DNA from: Flavobacterium sp. KMS
Lineage (GTDB): Bacteria > Bacteroidota > Bacteroidia > Flavobacteriales > Flavobacteriaceae
Length of the DNA stretch: 64,000 nt
Reading direction: 5' to 3'
NCBI RefSeq assembly: GCF_000813005.1
Contig: NZ_JSYP01000006.1
Span: 62,001 to 126,000, forward strand
Shown: one piece after another, positions 9,592 to 19,185 of the stretch
How the letters are laid out: every line of letters begins with the position of its first letter
How positions within the stretch are numbered: position 1 is the first letter of the stretch
Program-made: the position numbers and the translations under genes
The notes under the pieces: generated by a model
Told to the model about the DNA's origin: nothing
What the model saw: the letters and a program-made list of their open reading frames with translations, nothing else
The model's database searches: none

Positions 9592-12500
9592 ATGAAATCT
9601 AGATTATTACTAATGGTATTGTTACTGTTTACATCTTTTGCGTTTTCGCAAGCCTTTGATGTAAAGGGAACTGTACTCGATGGCTCAGGTTTATCATTGC
9701 CTGGCGTAAATGTAAAGGTTAAAAGTTCGTCACAAAGTACAACCACCGATTTTGACGGATCTTTTAAGTTATTAGGTATCCCAAAAGGAACCACAATTGT
9801 TTTAAGTTATATTGGTTTTCGAACACAAGAAATTGTGGTTTCGAGCAGTATAATTACTGTAAAGATGAGTGATGATGCCAGATCGCTTGATGAAGTTGTT
9901 GTATTAGGATACAGCAGCAAAAAGAAAAGAGATGTAACAGGAGCAGTTTCTATTGTATCTAGTAAAACTATCGAAGATTTACATCCTATTAAAGTAGAGC
10001 AAGCCTTGCAAGGAACCGTTGCAGGTGTTAGTGTTACTGCGCAATCGGGTTCTCCGGGAGCAGCTATGGATATACATATTAGAGGTGTTGCCACCAATGG
10101 GAATAATGCTGCAACTGTATTTATAGATGGATATCAGGGTGATTTAAGTATTTTAAATCCTAGTGATATCGAGTCGATTACGGTTCTTAAAGATGCGCAA
10201 GCAGCAATTTATGGAGTATTAGGAGCTAACGGAATTGTTTTAGTAACTACAAAAACGGGTAAAAAGAATTCTAAAACCAAAGTTTCTTTTAATTCCTCTT
10301 TTGGTACACAGGAAACAACCAAAAAAATGTCGGTATTAAATGCTACAGAATATGCATTACTACTAAACGAAAGTTATGCCAATGGCGGACAAACATTGCC
10401 TTATCCTAATGTTTCGGGTTTAGGAAAAGGAACAGATTGGCAAGATGAAATTTTTAATCCAGCTCCTATAATTAATAATGATATATCAATATCAGGAGGT
10501 TCGGATAAAATCACATATACATTTAGCGGATCAGATTTAAGCCAACAAGGTATTATTGGAGGTTCTAAATCTGACTTTAAAAGAAATACAGCAAGATTGT
10601 CTTTAGGAGTCGATTTATCTAGTAAAATAAAACTACAAACCAATATAATTTATACTTACCTAGATAGAGATTCATTAAATGAAAACGGATTGGGTTCTGT
10701 GCTTTTTAATGCTATAAATACACCTTCGACTTTACCAGTTCGTGACCAAAACGGGAATTATACATTAGTTCCTAGTACACCAGGTTACGGAGTCGAAATT
10801 ATTAATCCGCTTGCACAAATAGAGAATACATACAATGATTATAAATTAAAAAAACTGAACGGAAGTGTTAGTCTTACTTATGATGTAACCAAAGAGTTTA
10901 AACTTACATCACGTATCGGGTTTAATACAGGAAATAGTATTAGGAAAAACTTTTCAAAGCAAATAAGTTATGGAGGAAAAGTGTTTGATATTTCCCGAAG
11001 CAGTGTTACTCAAAACACAGTAAACGATAATGATTATACTTATGATTTTTTGGCAGAGTATAAAAAGACACTTTTTGACAGTCATAACATCAAAGCAATT
11101 TTTGTATCAACAAGTTATAAAACTTGGGGATCAGGACTTGGAGCAACAGGTTATGATGTACCTAATAATTCATGGCAATATGCCGATATAAATCTGGCTA
11201 AAGGAACAAGCCCGGCTGGAGGTCGTGATGTTTCGTCTTACAACTACGATGAAAGAAGAATCTCTTATGTTGGAATTTTAGAATATGATTTTAAAGGGAA
11301 ATACCTTTTTAGCGGAGTAATCAGAAGAGATGCTTCGACCAAATTTGGACCAGATAACAGAGTAGCATTCTTTCCGTCATTTACTGGGGGATGGGTAGTC
11401 TCAGAAGAGTCATTTTTAAAAGATAACAGTTTCATTAATTTCTTAAAACTAAGAGTAAGTTATGGAGTTTTAGGAAACGACTTAATCCCTAATAATGGTT
11501 ATGCAGGATTGTTAGATGGAGAAGCGACTTACGTATATAATGGAGCTTTAGTAAACGGAACCGCAATTGGGGCGTTACCAAATTCAAAATTGCAATGGGA
11601 AGAAGCCAAAAAGTTTGATGTGGGATTAGATTTTCGATTATTTAATGAAAAAATAGACTTTACAGCAGATTACTTTATAGATACACGAGATAACTTATTA
11701 ATCCCAAGAATTCCAGTATCGGCAATAACAGGAGTTTACGCTCCGGGAGCTTCTCCGCCTACTATGAATGCAGGTTCGGTAAGAAATAAAGGATTTGAGT
11801 TTGCTATTAATTACAAAGACAAAATATCTGATAGTTTTAATTTTAATATCGGATACAATATAACAACGATCAATAATGAAGTTTTAGAAGTAGCAAATAG
11901 TACAGGTTATACCGATGCAGGAAGTTTTGGAGTAGGGCAACCGCTACCTCCGTCAAGAATGGAAAAAGGACAGCCAATAGGTTATTTTTATGGATATAAA
12001 ACTGATGGAATCTTCCAGAACCAAGCCGAGATTGCAGCGCATCCATCGCAAGCAGCTTTAGGTTCGGTTACAACAGCTCCAGGAGATATTCGCTATATAG
12101 ATTTAAATAATGATGGCGTAATAGATAGTAGAGACAGAACCAACATTGGAGATCCAATTGCAAGTGTAATCATGGGATTAAATTTGACTTTTAATTACAA
12201 AAACCTTGACTTTCTTGCTTATTCTTATGCATCTATAGGAAATGATATGGTTAGAAATTACGAACGTACACTTACAGATGTAAATAAATCTAATTATGTT
12301 TTAGGAAGATGGACAGGCGAGGGAACAAGCAATACAGTTCCTAGAGTAACAACCGGAGCTACAAACAACACCCTCTTTTCAGACTATTATGTAGAAGATG
12401 CTTCTTTTTTAAGAATCCAAAACGTGCAATTAGGCTATACATTAAACAAAGCATTCTCGGATAAAATCGGAATCTCAAAACTACGCTTGTATATGGGAGT

Positions 12501-12666
12501 AAACAATTTGTACACATTTACCAAGTACAGAGGTTTTGACCCAGCAGCTTTATCAGGACCATTAAATGCTGATAATGTTTCGCAATCGTCAGTGGGATCA
12601 GGAATCGATAACGGATTTTATCCAACACCAAGGATTTATACAATGGGATTAAATCTAAATTTTTAA
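9592..12666 (+). CDS. susC-like: SusC/RagA-type TonB-dependent outer-membrane transporter
   Basis: Outer-membrane barrel that, with the SusD lipoprotein encoded next, imports glycan fragments using TonB energy. The 1024 residues start with a signal peptide (MKSRLLLMVLLLFTSFAFSQ), then a CarboxypepD_reg-like domain at about 22-95, a TonB-box-like stretch (SLDEVVVLGYSSKKKRDVTG), a plug domain to about 230 (with IRGVATNGNN and VLKDAQAAIYGVLGANG) and a long beta-barrel. This is the typical SusC layout and length. It is the first gene of an operon with 10 bases to susD. The substrate is inferred to be a beta-glucan only from the two GH16 genes downstream. Confidence 0.95.
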   Translation: MKSRLLLMVLLLFTSFAFSQAFDVKGTVLDGSGLSLPGVNVKVKSSSQSTTTDFDGSFKLLGIPKGTTIVLSYIGFRTQEIVVSSSIITVKMSDDARSLDEVVVLGYSSKKKRDVTGAVSIVSSKTIEDLHPIKVEQALQGTVAGVSVTAQSGSPGAAMDIHIRGVATNGNNAATVFIDGYQGDLSILNPSDIESITVLKDAQAAIYGVLGANGIVLVTTKTGKKNSKTKVSFNSSFGTQETTKKMSVLNATEYALLLNESYANGGQTLPYPNVSGLGKGTDWQDEIFNPAPIINNDISISGGSDKITYTFSGSDLSQQGIIGGSKSDFKRNTARLSLGVDLSSKIKLQTNIIYTYLDRDSLNENGLGSVLFNAINTPSTLPVRDQNGNYTLVPSTPGYGVEIINPLAQIENTYNDYKLKKLNGSVSLTYDVTKEFKLTSRIGFNTGNSIRKNFSKQISYGGKVFDISRSSVTQNTVNDNDYTYDFLAEYKKTLFDSHNIKAIFVSTSYKTWGSGLGATGYDVPNNSWQYADINLAKGTSPAGGRDVSSYNYDERRISYVGILEYDFKGKYLFSGVIRRDASTKFGPDNRVAFFPSFTGGWVVSEESFLKDNSFINFLKLRVSYGVLGNDLIPNNGYAGLLDGEATYVYNGALVNGTAIGALPNSKLQWEEAKKFDVGLDFRLFNEKIDFTADYFIDTRDNLLIPRIPVSAITGVYAPGASPPTMNAGSVRNKGFEFAINYKDKISDSFNFNIGYNITTINNEVLEVANSTGYTDAGSFGVGQPLPPSRMEKGQPIGYFYGYKTDGIFQNQAEIAAHPSQAALGSVTTAPGDIRYIDLNNDGVIDSRDRTNIGDPIASVIMGLNLTFNYKNLDFLAYSYASIGNDMVRNYERTLTDVNKSNYVLGRWTGEGTSNTVPRVTTGATNNTLFSDYYVEDASFLRIQNVQLGYTLNKAFSDKIGISKLRLYMGVNNLYTFTKYRGFDPAALSGPLNADNVSQSSVGSGIDNGFYPTPRIYTMGLNLNF

Positions 12667-12676
12667 AATTAAGAAA

Positions 12677-14152
12677 ATGAAAAAGTATATTATAAATATA
12701 GGATTAGGAATCGTGCTTTTGGGAGCAATAAGTATTTCTTGTACAGATAGTTTTGTCGAGCGTGATCCAGTATATTCAATAGATTCTGAAAATTATTTTA
12801 ATTCAGAATCAGATTATTACAATGCCTTAATTGGAGCCTACGATTTATTACAATCCTCTTATGTAAATGTTTTGTTGGGCGAGATAGCCTCAGATAATAC
12901 ATTTTCGGGAGGAGAAAGTGCCAGTGATGTAATAGGATTCCAGCAAGTAGATGATATGACACACACAGCTGTAAATAGTAATATAAAAGATGTTTGGAAC
13001 TGGATGTTTGCGGGAGTTAATAGAGCAAGTTACATTTTAGAGTTTAAAGACAAAACAGACTTCCCAGGGAAAAATCAAATATTGGCCGAAGCTCATTTTT
13101 TAAGAGCCTATTATCATTTTGAATTAGTAAAATGGTTCGGGGCTATTCCGCTAAACGGAGACAAGAGATTTAAATTAAATGATGAGAAAACAATTCCGCG
13201 TTCATCAGTTCCAGAAGTTTATGCTTCTATAGAAGCCGATTTGCTTTACGCAGTCTCTAATTTAAACCCGAATGCTCCAGAGGTAGGAAGAGCGACTAAA
13301 GGTGCAGCACAAGCACTATTAGGAAAAGTGTACTTGTATCAAAACAAATATTTGGATGCATCCAAAGTTTTAGATAAAGTAATCGAATCAGGTAAATATT
13401 CATTAGTGACAGATTATAATACAATCTTTGAAAATGCAGGAGAAAACGGAAGAGAATCTGTGTTTGAAGTACAATATAGCGATGCCGAAGGAGCAAATTT
13501 TGGATGTTTACAATGTAGCGAAGGTAACGTAGCAGTAGGATTTAACGGAGTAAGAAACTATGTAGGACCATTTTTTGACTCAGGATATAGTTTTAATATA
13601 CCAACTCCAAAAATTGCAGATGCATTTGAGGTAGGCGATAAACGTAAAGATGTTGCTATCCTGGATATTGTTGCTTGGGCTGCAGCCAATAATGCCACTT
13701 ATGGAGTAGGATATAAACACACAGGATATTTTAACCGTAAATATTTACCACGCCAAGGAGATGCTAATATTGGGGATCAAAACCTAACAAATCCTAATAA
13801 TTATAGAGCAATACGTTATGCCGATGTTTTGTTAATGGCAGCAGAAGCTTATAACAGAGGAGGATTAGACGATGCCAAAGCAAGAACATACTTAAACGAA
13901 GTAAGAAGACGTGCATTTGGAGATACAAATCATGATATATCGGCTTCAGGACCAGCCTTAACAGATTTTATCTGGTCAGAAAGAAGATTTGAATTTGTTG
14001 GAGAAGGACTTCGCTTTTTCGATTTAGTACGTACAGGAAAAGCAGCACAAGAAATTGTAGGTTTTAAGGTTGGAAAAAATGAAATATTTCCAGTTCCTAT
14101 CGAAGAGATTCAATTCTCAAACGGAAACTGGCAGCAAAATCCTCAATATTAA
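12677..14152 (+). CDS. susD-like: SusD/RagB-type nutrient-binding lipoprotein
   Basis: Surface lipoprotein that forms the lid of the SusC transporter and binds oligosaccharides. The 491 residues have a lipobox ending at Cys22 (ISISCTDS), the SusD N-terminal repeat region (DYYNALIGAYDLLQSS) and the characteristic C-terminal motif near 380-480 (NYRAIRYADVLLMAAEAYN, then LRFFDLVRTGKA, then EIFPVPIEEIQ). It follows susC by 10 bases and precedes the glycan-binding gene by 11, so the three are almost certainly cotranscribed. Confidence 0.96.
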   Translation: MKKYIINIGLGIVLLGAISISCTDSFVERDPVYSIDSENYFNSESDYYNALIGAYDLLQSSYVNVLLGEIASDNTFSGGESASDVIGFQQVDDMTHTAVNSNIKDVWNWMFAGVNRASYILEFKDKTDFPGKNQILAEAHFLRAYYHFELVKWFGAIPLNGDKRFKLNDEKTIPRSSVPEVYASIEADLLYAVSNLNPNAPEVGRATKGAAQALLGKVYLYQNKYLDASKVLDKVIESGKYSLVTDYNTIFENAGENGRESVFEVQYSDAEGANFGCLQCSEGNVAVGFNGVRNYVGPFFDSGYSFNIPTPKIADAFEVGDKRKDVAILDIVAWAAANNATYGVGYKHTGYFNRKYLPRQGDANIGDQNLTNPNNYRAIRYADVLLMAAEAYNRGGLDDAKARTYLNEVRRRAFGDTNHDISASGPALTDFIWSERRFEFVGEGLRFFDLVRTGKAAQEIVGFKVGKNEIFPVPIEEIQFSNGNWQQNPQY

Positions 14153-14163
14153 AAAATAGTATC

Positions 14164-15720
14164 ATGAAAAAATTACATTTTATTATAAGTCTGTTCGTTT
14201 TAGCAATCGCAATAGGTTGTTCTAATGACAGTAGTGGCAGCGATGTCGATATAGATTCGGTAGGAGCGCCAGTAAATATATCGGCACTTACAACAATTGC
14301 ACAAGATAATTCAGGAAAAGTTACTTTTTTGCCAAAAGGCGAAGGAGTTACACAATATGAAATTTATTTTGGGCACGGAGCCACGCAGCCCGTTATTGTA
14401 AATCCAGGAGCTACAACTACACATACATATCCCGAAGGAATATATCAGGCAAAAATTGTAGCAATGGGAATTAATGGAAAAAAGACAGAAATAACGCAAA
14501 CACTTACAGTTTCGTTTTTGGCACCAACAAATTTACAGGTAACATTAGCGCATGTAGTTGGCGATAATTTATCGGCATCTGTAAGCGCAAAAGCCAATTT
14601 TGAAACCTTCTTTCAAGTTTATTTTGGCGAAGCCTCAAATGAAGTTCCTGTTGATTTTATGGAAGGAGAAACAATTAAGCACACTTATGCAAACGTTGGG
14701 ACTTATGAAGTAAAAGTTGTCGCTTTAAGCGGAGGAGTAGCAACGACTACGCATACAGAATCTATTACAATTTCGAACCCAATTTTGCTACCAGTTGATT
14801 TTGAATCGGCTACATTAAATTATGCATTTAATAATTTTGGAGGAGCACTTACCGCTGTAGCCAATAATCCTAGTGTAGATGCCAGTAATGTAAGTGCAAA
14901 AGTGGCTAAATTAACCAAAACAGCGGGCGCAGAAGTTTGGGCAGGTTCTTTCTTAGAACTAGGGGAACCAATTGATTTCTCGACATTGAAAAAAATCAGA
15001 ATTAAAGCTTGGTCTCCAAAAGCAGGAATTGTGGTTAAAATGAAATTAGAGAATTTAACCAATCCAGATATTAATACCGAAGTAGATGTTACTAATGCAG
15101 TGGCAAATGGTTGGGAAGAACTTACATTCGACTTTTCGGCTGTAGATAATGCCAATAAATACCAACGAGTAGTTCTTTTCTTCGATTTTGGTAATGCAGG
15201 AACAGGAGCCGATTATTACTATGATGATATTCAGTTAACCTCCGGAGGAGAATCTCTAGTGCTGCCATTAACATTCGAATCGGCTACATTAAGTTATGCT
15301 TACGGAAATTTTGGAGGAGCTAGCTCAGCAGTCATTACAAATCCAGATAAATCGGGGATAAATACATCAGCAACGGTTAGTGCTTTAACAAAAGGAAACG
15401 GATCCGAAGTTTGGGCAGGTTCATCATTAGCATTAGATACTCCGATAAATTTCTCCACATTTAAAAAACTAAAAATGAAAGTTTGGTCACCACAGGCTGG
15501 AATTATTGTGAAATTTAAATTAGAGAATCTGGCAGACTCGAATATAAATAAAGAGATAGATGCTACCACGACAGTTGCAAATGGTTGGGAAGAACTCACA
15601 TTTGATTTTGCAGGGATTGTAAATGCCAATAATTATCAGAGAATTGTAGTATTCTTTGATTTTGGAAATAGCGGCACAGGCAAAACATACTATTTTGATG
15701 ATATAAAACAATCCAACTAA
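14164..15720 (+). CDS. Surface glycan-binding lipoprotein with two PKD-like and two duplicated binding modules
   Basis: Probable surface glycan-binding protein of the locus, in the position often held by SusE/F-type proteins. The 518 residues have a lipobox at Cys19 (AIAIGCSND) and no catalytic motif. Two PKD-like domains come first (ending near HTYPEGIYQAKIVAMG and HTYANVGTYEVKVVAL). Two closely similar modules follow at about residues 209-361 and 367-518; both contain FESATL, EVWAGS, WSP-AGI and NGWEELTFDF and end in a FDFGN-G-YY(Y/F)DDI segment. The modules resemble beta-sandwich carbohydrate-binding domains, but no CBM family can be assigned by eye. It is 11 bases after susD and 14 bases before the GH16 gene. 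Glucan binding is inferred from context. Confidence 0.82.
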   Translation: MKKLHFIISLFVLAIAIGCSNDSSGSDVDIDSVGAPVNISALTTIAQDNSGKVTFLPKGEGVTQYEIYFGHGATQPVIVNPGATTTHTYPEGIYQAKIVAMGINGKKTEITQTLTVSFLAPTNLQVTLAHVVGDNLSASVSAKANFETFFQVYFGEASNEVPVDFMEGETIKHTYANVGTYEVKVVALSGGVATTTHTESITISNPILLPVDFESATLNYAFNNFGGALTAVANNPSVDASNVSAKVAKLTKTAGAEVWAGSFLELGEPIDFSTLKKIRIKAWSPKAGIVVKMKLENLTNPDINTEVDVTNAVANGWEELTFDFSAVDNANKYQRVVLFFDFGNAGTGADYYYDDIQLTSGGESLVLPLTFESATLSYAYGNFGGASSAVITNPDKSGINTSATVSALTKGNGSEVWAGSSLALDTPINFSTFKKLKMKVWSPQAGIIVKFKLENLADSNINKEIDATTTVANGWEELTFDFAGIVNANNYQRIVVFFDFGNSGTGKTYYFDDIKQSN

Positions 15721-15734
15721 AAATATAAGGAATC

Positions 15735-17396
15735 ATGAGTAAAAAAATAATTATAAATATCGTGTGCATACTCACCATGCTTCTTATGGTAGGTTGCCAG
15801 GAAGATGATTTAAAATTTGGAGAACTACAAGCGCCAACAAACCTTGTAATTACTGCCGAAATTGTAGGTAAAACGGATGCAGATCCTAACGGAGACGGCT
15901 CGGGATTGGTAAAACTTGTCGCTACTGCAAATGATGCAATCTCATACAAGTACGCCTTTAGCGACGGTACATCGTTAAACTCGCCAACAGGTAAAACCGA
16001 AAAGCGATTTACTAAAACAGGATTAAATACCTATACAGTAACTGTAATAGCAACAGGAACAGGAGGAATACAATCAAGCACCTCGATAGAGGTTACCGTA
16101 CAAAGTGATTTTAGTGATCCCGATGCAGTAACGTTCTTAACAGGCGGAACTTCTAAAAAATGGTATTGGTCAGCTTCAGAACCAGGTCATCTAGGTGTTG
16201 GACAAAATGATGGCGACGCAACCAAGAATTATTATGCCAACTATTATACAGCAGGACCATTTGAGAAAGCAGCTTCACCAGTAAGTAGTTGTTTATATGA
16301 TAATGTATTGACTTTTTCGCTAGACGGAGAACAAATAAAATACCAGCTGGATAACGGAGGAGCAACATTCTTTAATGCAGCTTTTGCAAGCGTAGCAGGC
16401 GGAAGCTCGCCAGACGATGCATGTTTAGCATACAACTCAAGCGGAACAAAAATAGTATCATTAAGTCCTTCAGAATCGGTTATTATGGGCAATCCAGACC
16501 ATTTAACACAAACAAGAGGAACAACAATGAATTTCTCTGATGGAGGATTTATGGGGTATTATATAGGTCAGAACTCATACGAGATAATCTCCATAACAGC
16601 AAACAGAATGGTTGTAAGAGCAGTTATGGGAGGTAATCCGGCATTAGCATGGTATCATATATTTACCACAACAAAACCTACTCAGGCGCCTCCTACTGAT
16701 TATACCACCTTAGTTTGGTCGGATGAATTTAATACCGATGGAGCACCAAATCCTGCAAATTGGGTAAATGAGTTAGGGACTGGCGACAGCGGTTGGGGAA
16801 ATAATGAAAAACAAAATTATACCAACAGTCCAAACAATGTAATAGTGCAAGGCGGAAGTTTAAAGATAACTGCCAAAAAAGAAACTTCAGGCGGAATGGC
16901 ATATTCCTCGGCACGATTAAAAACAGATGGTAAATTTAAATTCACCTATGGTAAAGTTGAGGTAAAAGCCAAGTTGCCAATAGGAGGAGGGACTTGGCCA
17001 GCAATCTGGATGTTAGGACAAAATTATGCAACAAACTCATGGCCCGCTTGCGGAGAAATAGATATTATGGAGCATGTAGGCAATAGCCAAAACCTAATTC
17101 ATAGCACATTGCATTATCCAGGACATTCAGGCGGAGATGGAAACACAGGTTCAACAACTATTGCAACAGCATCATCAGAGTTTCATGTTTACAAGGCAGT
17201 TTGGAGCCCGGAATCAATTAAGTTTTATGTAGATAATGCCTTGTTTCATTCTTTTGCCAATGATGCAACAACACCATTTAATAAAGATTTCTTTCTGATA
17301 CTAAATTTTGCAATGGGAGGAAACTTTGGCGGAGTCATAGATCCAGCATTTACACAATCTACAATGGAGATAGATTATGTAAGAGTATATCAATAA
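15735..17396 (+). CDS. GH16 beta-glucanase lipoprotein with N-terminal accessory domains
   Basis: Glycoside hydrolase family 16 enzyme, probably an endo-beta-1,3-glucanase (laminarinase type) or mixed-linkage glucanase, anchored at the cell surface. The 553 residues have a lipobox at Cys21 (LLMVGCQED), a PKD-like domain at about 30-120, a middle domain of about 190 residues (from FLTGGTSKKWYW to YHIFTTTKP) and a C-terminal GH16 domain from about residue 325. The catalytic motif EIDIME places nucleophile E441, D443 and acid/base E446. The nearby GGGTWPAIWMLG segment is also typical of GH16 laminarinases. It is the fourth gene of the SusCD operon. Exact linkage specificity cannot be decided from sequence alone. 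Confidence 0.92.
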   Translation: MSKKIIINIVCILTMLLMVGCQEDDLKFGELQAPTNLVITAEIVGKTDADPNGDGSGLVKLVATANDAISYKYAFSDGTSLNSPTGKTEKRFTKTGLNTYTVTVIATGTGGIQSSTSIEVTVQSDFSDPDAVTFLTGGTSKKWYWSASEPGHLGVGQNDGDATKNYYANYYTAGPFEKAASPVSSCLYDNVLTFSLDGEQIKYQLDNGGATFFNAAFASVAGGSSPDDACLAYNSSGTKIVSLSPSESVIMGNPDHLTQTRGTTMNFSDGGFMGYYIGQNSYEIISITANRMVVRAVMGGNPALAWYHIFTTTKPTQAPPTDYTTLVWSDEFNTDGAPNPANWVNELGTGDSGWGNNEKQNYTNSPNNVIVQGGSLKITAKKETSGGMAYSSARLKTDGKFKFTYGKVEVKAKLPIGGGTWPAIWMLGQNYATNSWPACGEIDIMEHVGNSQNLIHSTLHYPGHSGGDGNTGSTTIATASSEFHVYKAVWSPESIKFYVDNALFHSFANDATTPFNKDFFLILNFAMGGNFGGVIDPAFTQSTMEIDYVRVYQ

Positions 17397-17418
17397 TATA
17401 AAAGTTAAAGTTAGTCGG

Positions 17419-17457
17419 AATAAGGAGGTTAGCGGCACATTTGCTAGCCTTCTTATT
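17419..17457 (+). terminator. Hairpin between the two GH16 genes
   Basis: The arms 17419-17433 and 17443-17457 pair over about 15 positions with two mismatches, and T-rich DNA follows. It could be a terminator or an attenuating/processing hairpin that lowers expression of the second GH16 gene, which starts 25 bases later. Confidence 0.55.
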
Positions 17458-17482
17458 TTTAATGATAAATAAAAGAAATAAA

Positions 17483-18241
17483 ATGAAGAGAATTTTAATC
17501 CTATTATTAATAGGTAATTTAAGTTTTGCACAACAAGCAAAAAGGAAACTGGTTTGGGAAGAAAATTTTAACGGAAAAACCCTAAACGAAACCGTTTGGA
17601 ATTACGAACTCGGAGACGGTTGTCCTGATTTATGTGGTTGGGGTAATAACGAAAGACAAATTTATACCAAGACAAACCATCAATTAAAAGATGGAAACTT
17701 AATTATTAATGCAAGAAAAGACGGAAACGTATATACATCTACACGTATTACAACCAAAGGTAAAAAAGAGTTTAAATACGGACGCATCGAAGCCAGAGCC
17801 AAATTACCAGTTGGTCATGGCCTATGGCCAGCATTCTGGATGTTAGGAGCAAATATAGATCAGGTAAACTGGCCAAAATGTGGCGAAATAGATATCTTAG
17901 AATATATAGGCAGAGATCCACACATGGTTTATACCACTTTGCACACCCAAGATAGCCACGGGAATACAATTAATACCAAGAAAACTGCATTTCCAGATAT
18001 CGAAAAAGGATTCCATGTATTCGCAATAGAGTGGACAAAAGACAAAATCGACTTTTTTGTAGACAAAGATTTAGTGTACACATTCGAACCAAAAGATAAA
18101 AATGAAGATGTTTGGCCTTTTGATAAGCCATTTTATATATTAGTTAATTTGGCAATAGGAGGAAATTTTGGAGGACCCGAAGTAGACGATACTGTTTTTC
18201 CACAAGATTTTATTGTCGATTATATTCGGGTATATCAGTAA
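17483..18241 (+). CDS. GH16 beta-glucanase, secreted single-domain enzyme
   Basis: Second family 16 glucanase of the locus, 252 residues from the ATG at 17483. That start gives a clean signal peptide (MKRILILLLIGNLSFAQQ); the in-frame 17441 start would put 14 unlikely residues in front and overlap the hairpin. There is no lipobox, so the protein is probably periplasmic or released. The whole mature protein is the GH16 domain, with catalytic motif EIDILE giving E135, D137 and E140, and the same WGNNER and PVGHGLWPAFWMLG segments as the larger enzyme. A single-domain enzyme in this position could trim imported oligosaccharides while the lipoprotein enzyme cuts polymer outside; that division of work is inference. 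Confidence 0.92.
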   Translation: MKRILILLLIGNLSFAQQAKRKLVWEENFNGKTLNETVWNYELGDGCPDLCGWGNNERQIYTKTNHQLKDGNLIINARKDGNVYTSTRITTKGKKEFKYGRIEARAKLPVGHGLWPAFWMLGANIDQVNWPKCGEIDILEYIGRDPHMVYTTLHTQDSHGNTINTKKTAFPDIEKGFHVFAIEWTKDKIDFFVDKDLVYTFEPKDKNEDVWPFDKPFYILVNLAIGGNFGGPEVDDTVFPQDFIVDYIRVYQ

Positions 18242-18254
18242 TTAAAGATTGCAA

Positions 18255-18310
18255 AAAAAAGAAGGTTAAATCGTAATTACTTTATTTTGTGAGATTTAAG
18301 CTTCTTTTTT
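18255..18310 (+). terminator. Terminator at the end of the glucan locus
   Basis: The arms 18255-18272 and 18293-18310 are 18 bases long with one mismatch. The A-rich left and T-rich right ends allow function on either strand. Confidence 0.75.
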
Positions 18311-18419
18311 AACTGTTGTAACCAAAATGTTAATTTATTGTTTCTTGGTCTTTTTTTAGAAATCATTGACTTTATTTTAATGTTTCTCAGTTTTTTGTGT
18401 TAATTATTCTTAATTTAAT

Positions 18420-18451
18420 TTGCTTTATAAAATATTTATTTGTTAAATTTG
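18420..18451 (+). promoter_or_regulatory. Putative promoter of the ECF sigma gene
   Basis: TTG at 18420-18422 and TAAATTTG at 18444-18451 are separated by 21 bases, within the Bacteroidota spacing for TTG and TAnnTTTG. The predicted transcript has a leader of about 90 bases. Confidence 0.5.
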
Positions 18452-18548
18452 AACACTTAATTAACACTTTAAAAATCAGAAGCCTATACATTAAAATTAC
18501 TTTTTAGAAAATTACTCCAATTCAAAACTAAAACTAAAAGGTAGTATT

Positions 18549-19133
18549 ATGGCTAATCTGCAAATTCCTGACGCTCTATTGGTGAAGAACTATGTTGAAG
18601 GTAACGAAAGTGCCTTGTCAACATTAATAAAAAGACATGAATCTAAGATTTATGGATTCATATATTCAAAAATAGCAGACAGAGATATATCAAATGATAT
18701 TTTCCAAGATACATTTATAAAAGTAATCAAGACATTAAAAAGCAATTCTTATAACGAAGAAGGCAAATTCCTTCCTTGGGTAATGCGTATATCACACAAC
18801 TTAATTGTGGATCATTATCGAAAAAATAAGAAAATGCCAATGTATAGAGAAACCGAAGAGTTTTCGATATTCTCCATCATGTCCGATGATTCCTTAACGA
18901 TAGAGAACAAAATGATTATGGATCAAGTTGAGGTCGATTTAAAAAAATTAATCGAAGAACTTCCAGATGATCAAAAAGAAGTACTCGTAATGCGTATGTA
19001 TCAAGACATGAGCTTTAAAGAAATATCCGAAATAACCGGTGTAAGTATTAATACAGCATTAGGTAGAATGAGATATGCATTGATGAATATTCGAAAAATT
19101 ATAGAAAAACATCAAATTATTTTAACTAATTAA
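18549..19133 (+). CDS. ECF-type sigma-70 family RNA polymerase sigma factor
   Basis: Alternative sigma factor of 194 residues that directs RNA polymerase to a subset of promoters. Region 2 lies at about residues 10-85 (DISNDIFQDTFIKVIKTLKS, then PWVMRISHNLIVDHYRKNKK). Region 4 lies at about 130-185 (LPDDQKEVLVMRMYQDMSFK, then EISEITGVSINTALGRMRYA). The linker is slightly longer than in minimal ECF factors. No anti-sigma factor gene with a transmembrane helix is adjacent; instead a 47-residue ORF follows after 52 bases. Its regulon cannot be inferred here. Confidence 0.93.
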   Translation: MANLQIPDALLVKNYVEGNESALSTLIKRHESKIYGFIYSKIADRDISNDIFQDTFIKVIKTLKSNSYNEEGKFLPWVMRISHNLIVDHYRKNKKMPMYRETEEFSIFSIMSDDSLTIENKMIMDQVEVDLKKLIEELPDDQKEVLVMRMYQDMSFKEISEITGVSINTALGRMRYALMNIRKIIEKHQIILTN

Positions 19134-19185
19134 TATACTAAATTGAGCAATAGGTCGTTGTTATATAAAATAAACATTTATTAGC

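Larger units (their letters stand above)
18242..18548. other. Intergenic region: terminator of the glucan locus and sigma-gene promoter
   Basis: The 307 bases hold a strong hairpin at 18255-18310 and a promoter-like TTG/TAAATTTG pair at 18420-18451. No coding frame could be supported on either strand. Confidence 0.6.

Noticed and set aside
14820..15629. Minus-strand frames within the glycan-binding gene
   Set aside because: They lie opposite a well-supported lipoprotein gene, and the two frames are similar only because the plus-strand domain is duplicated.
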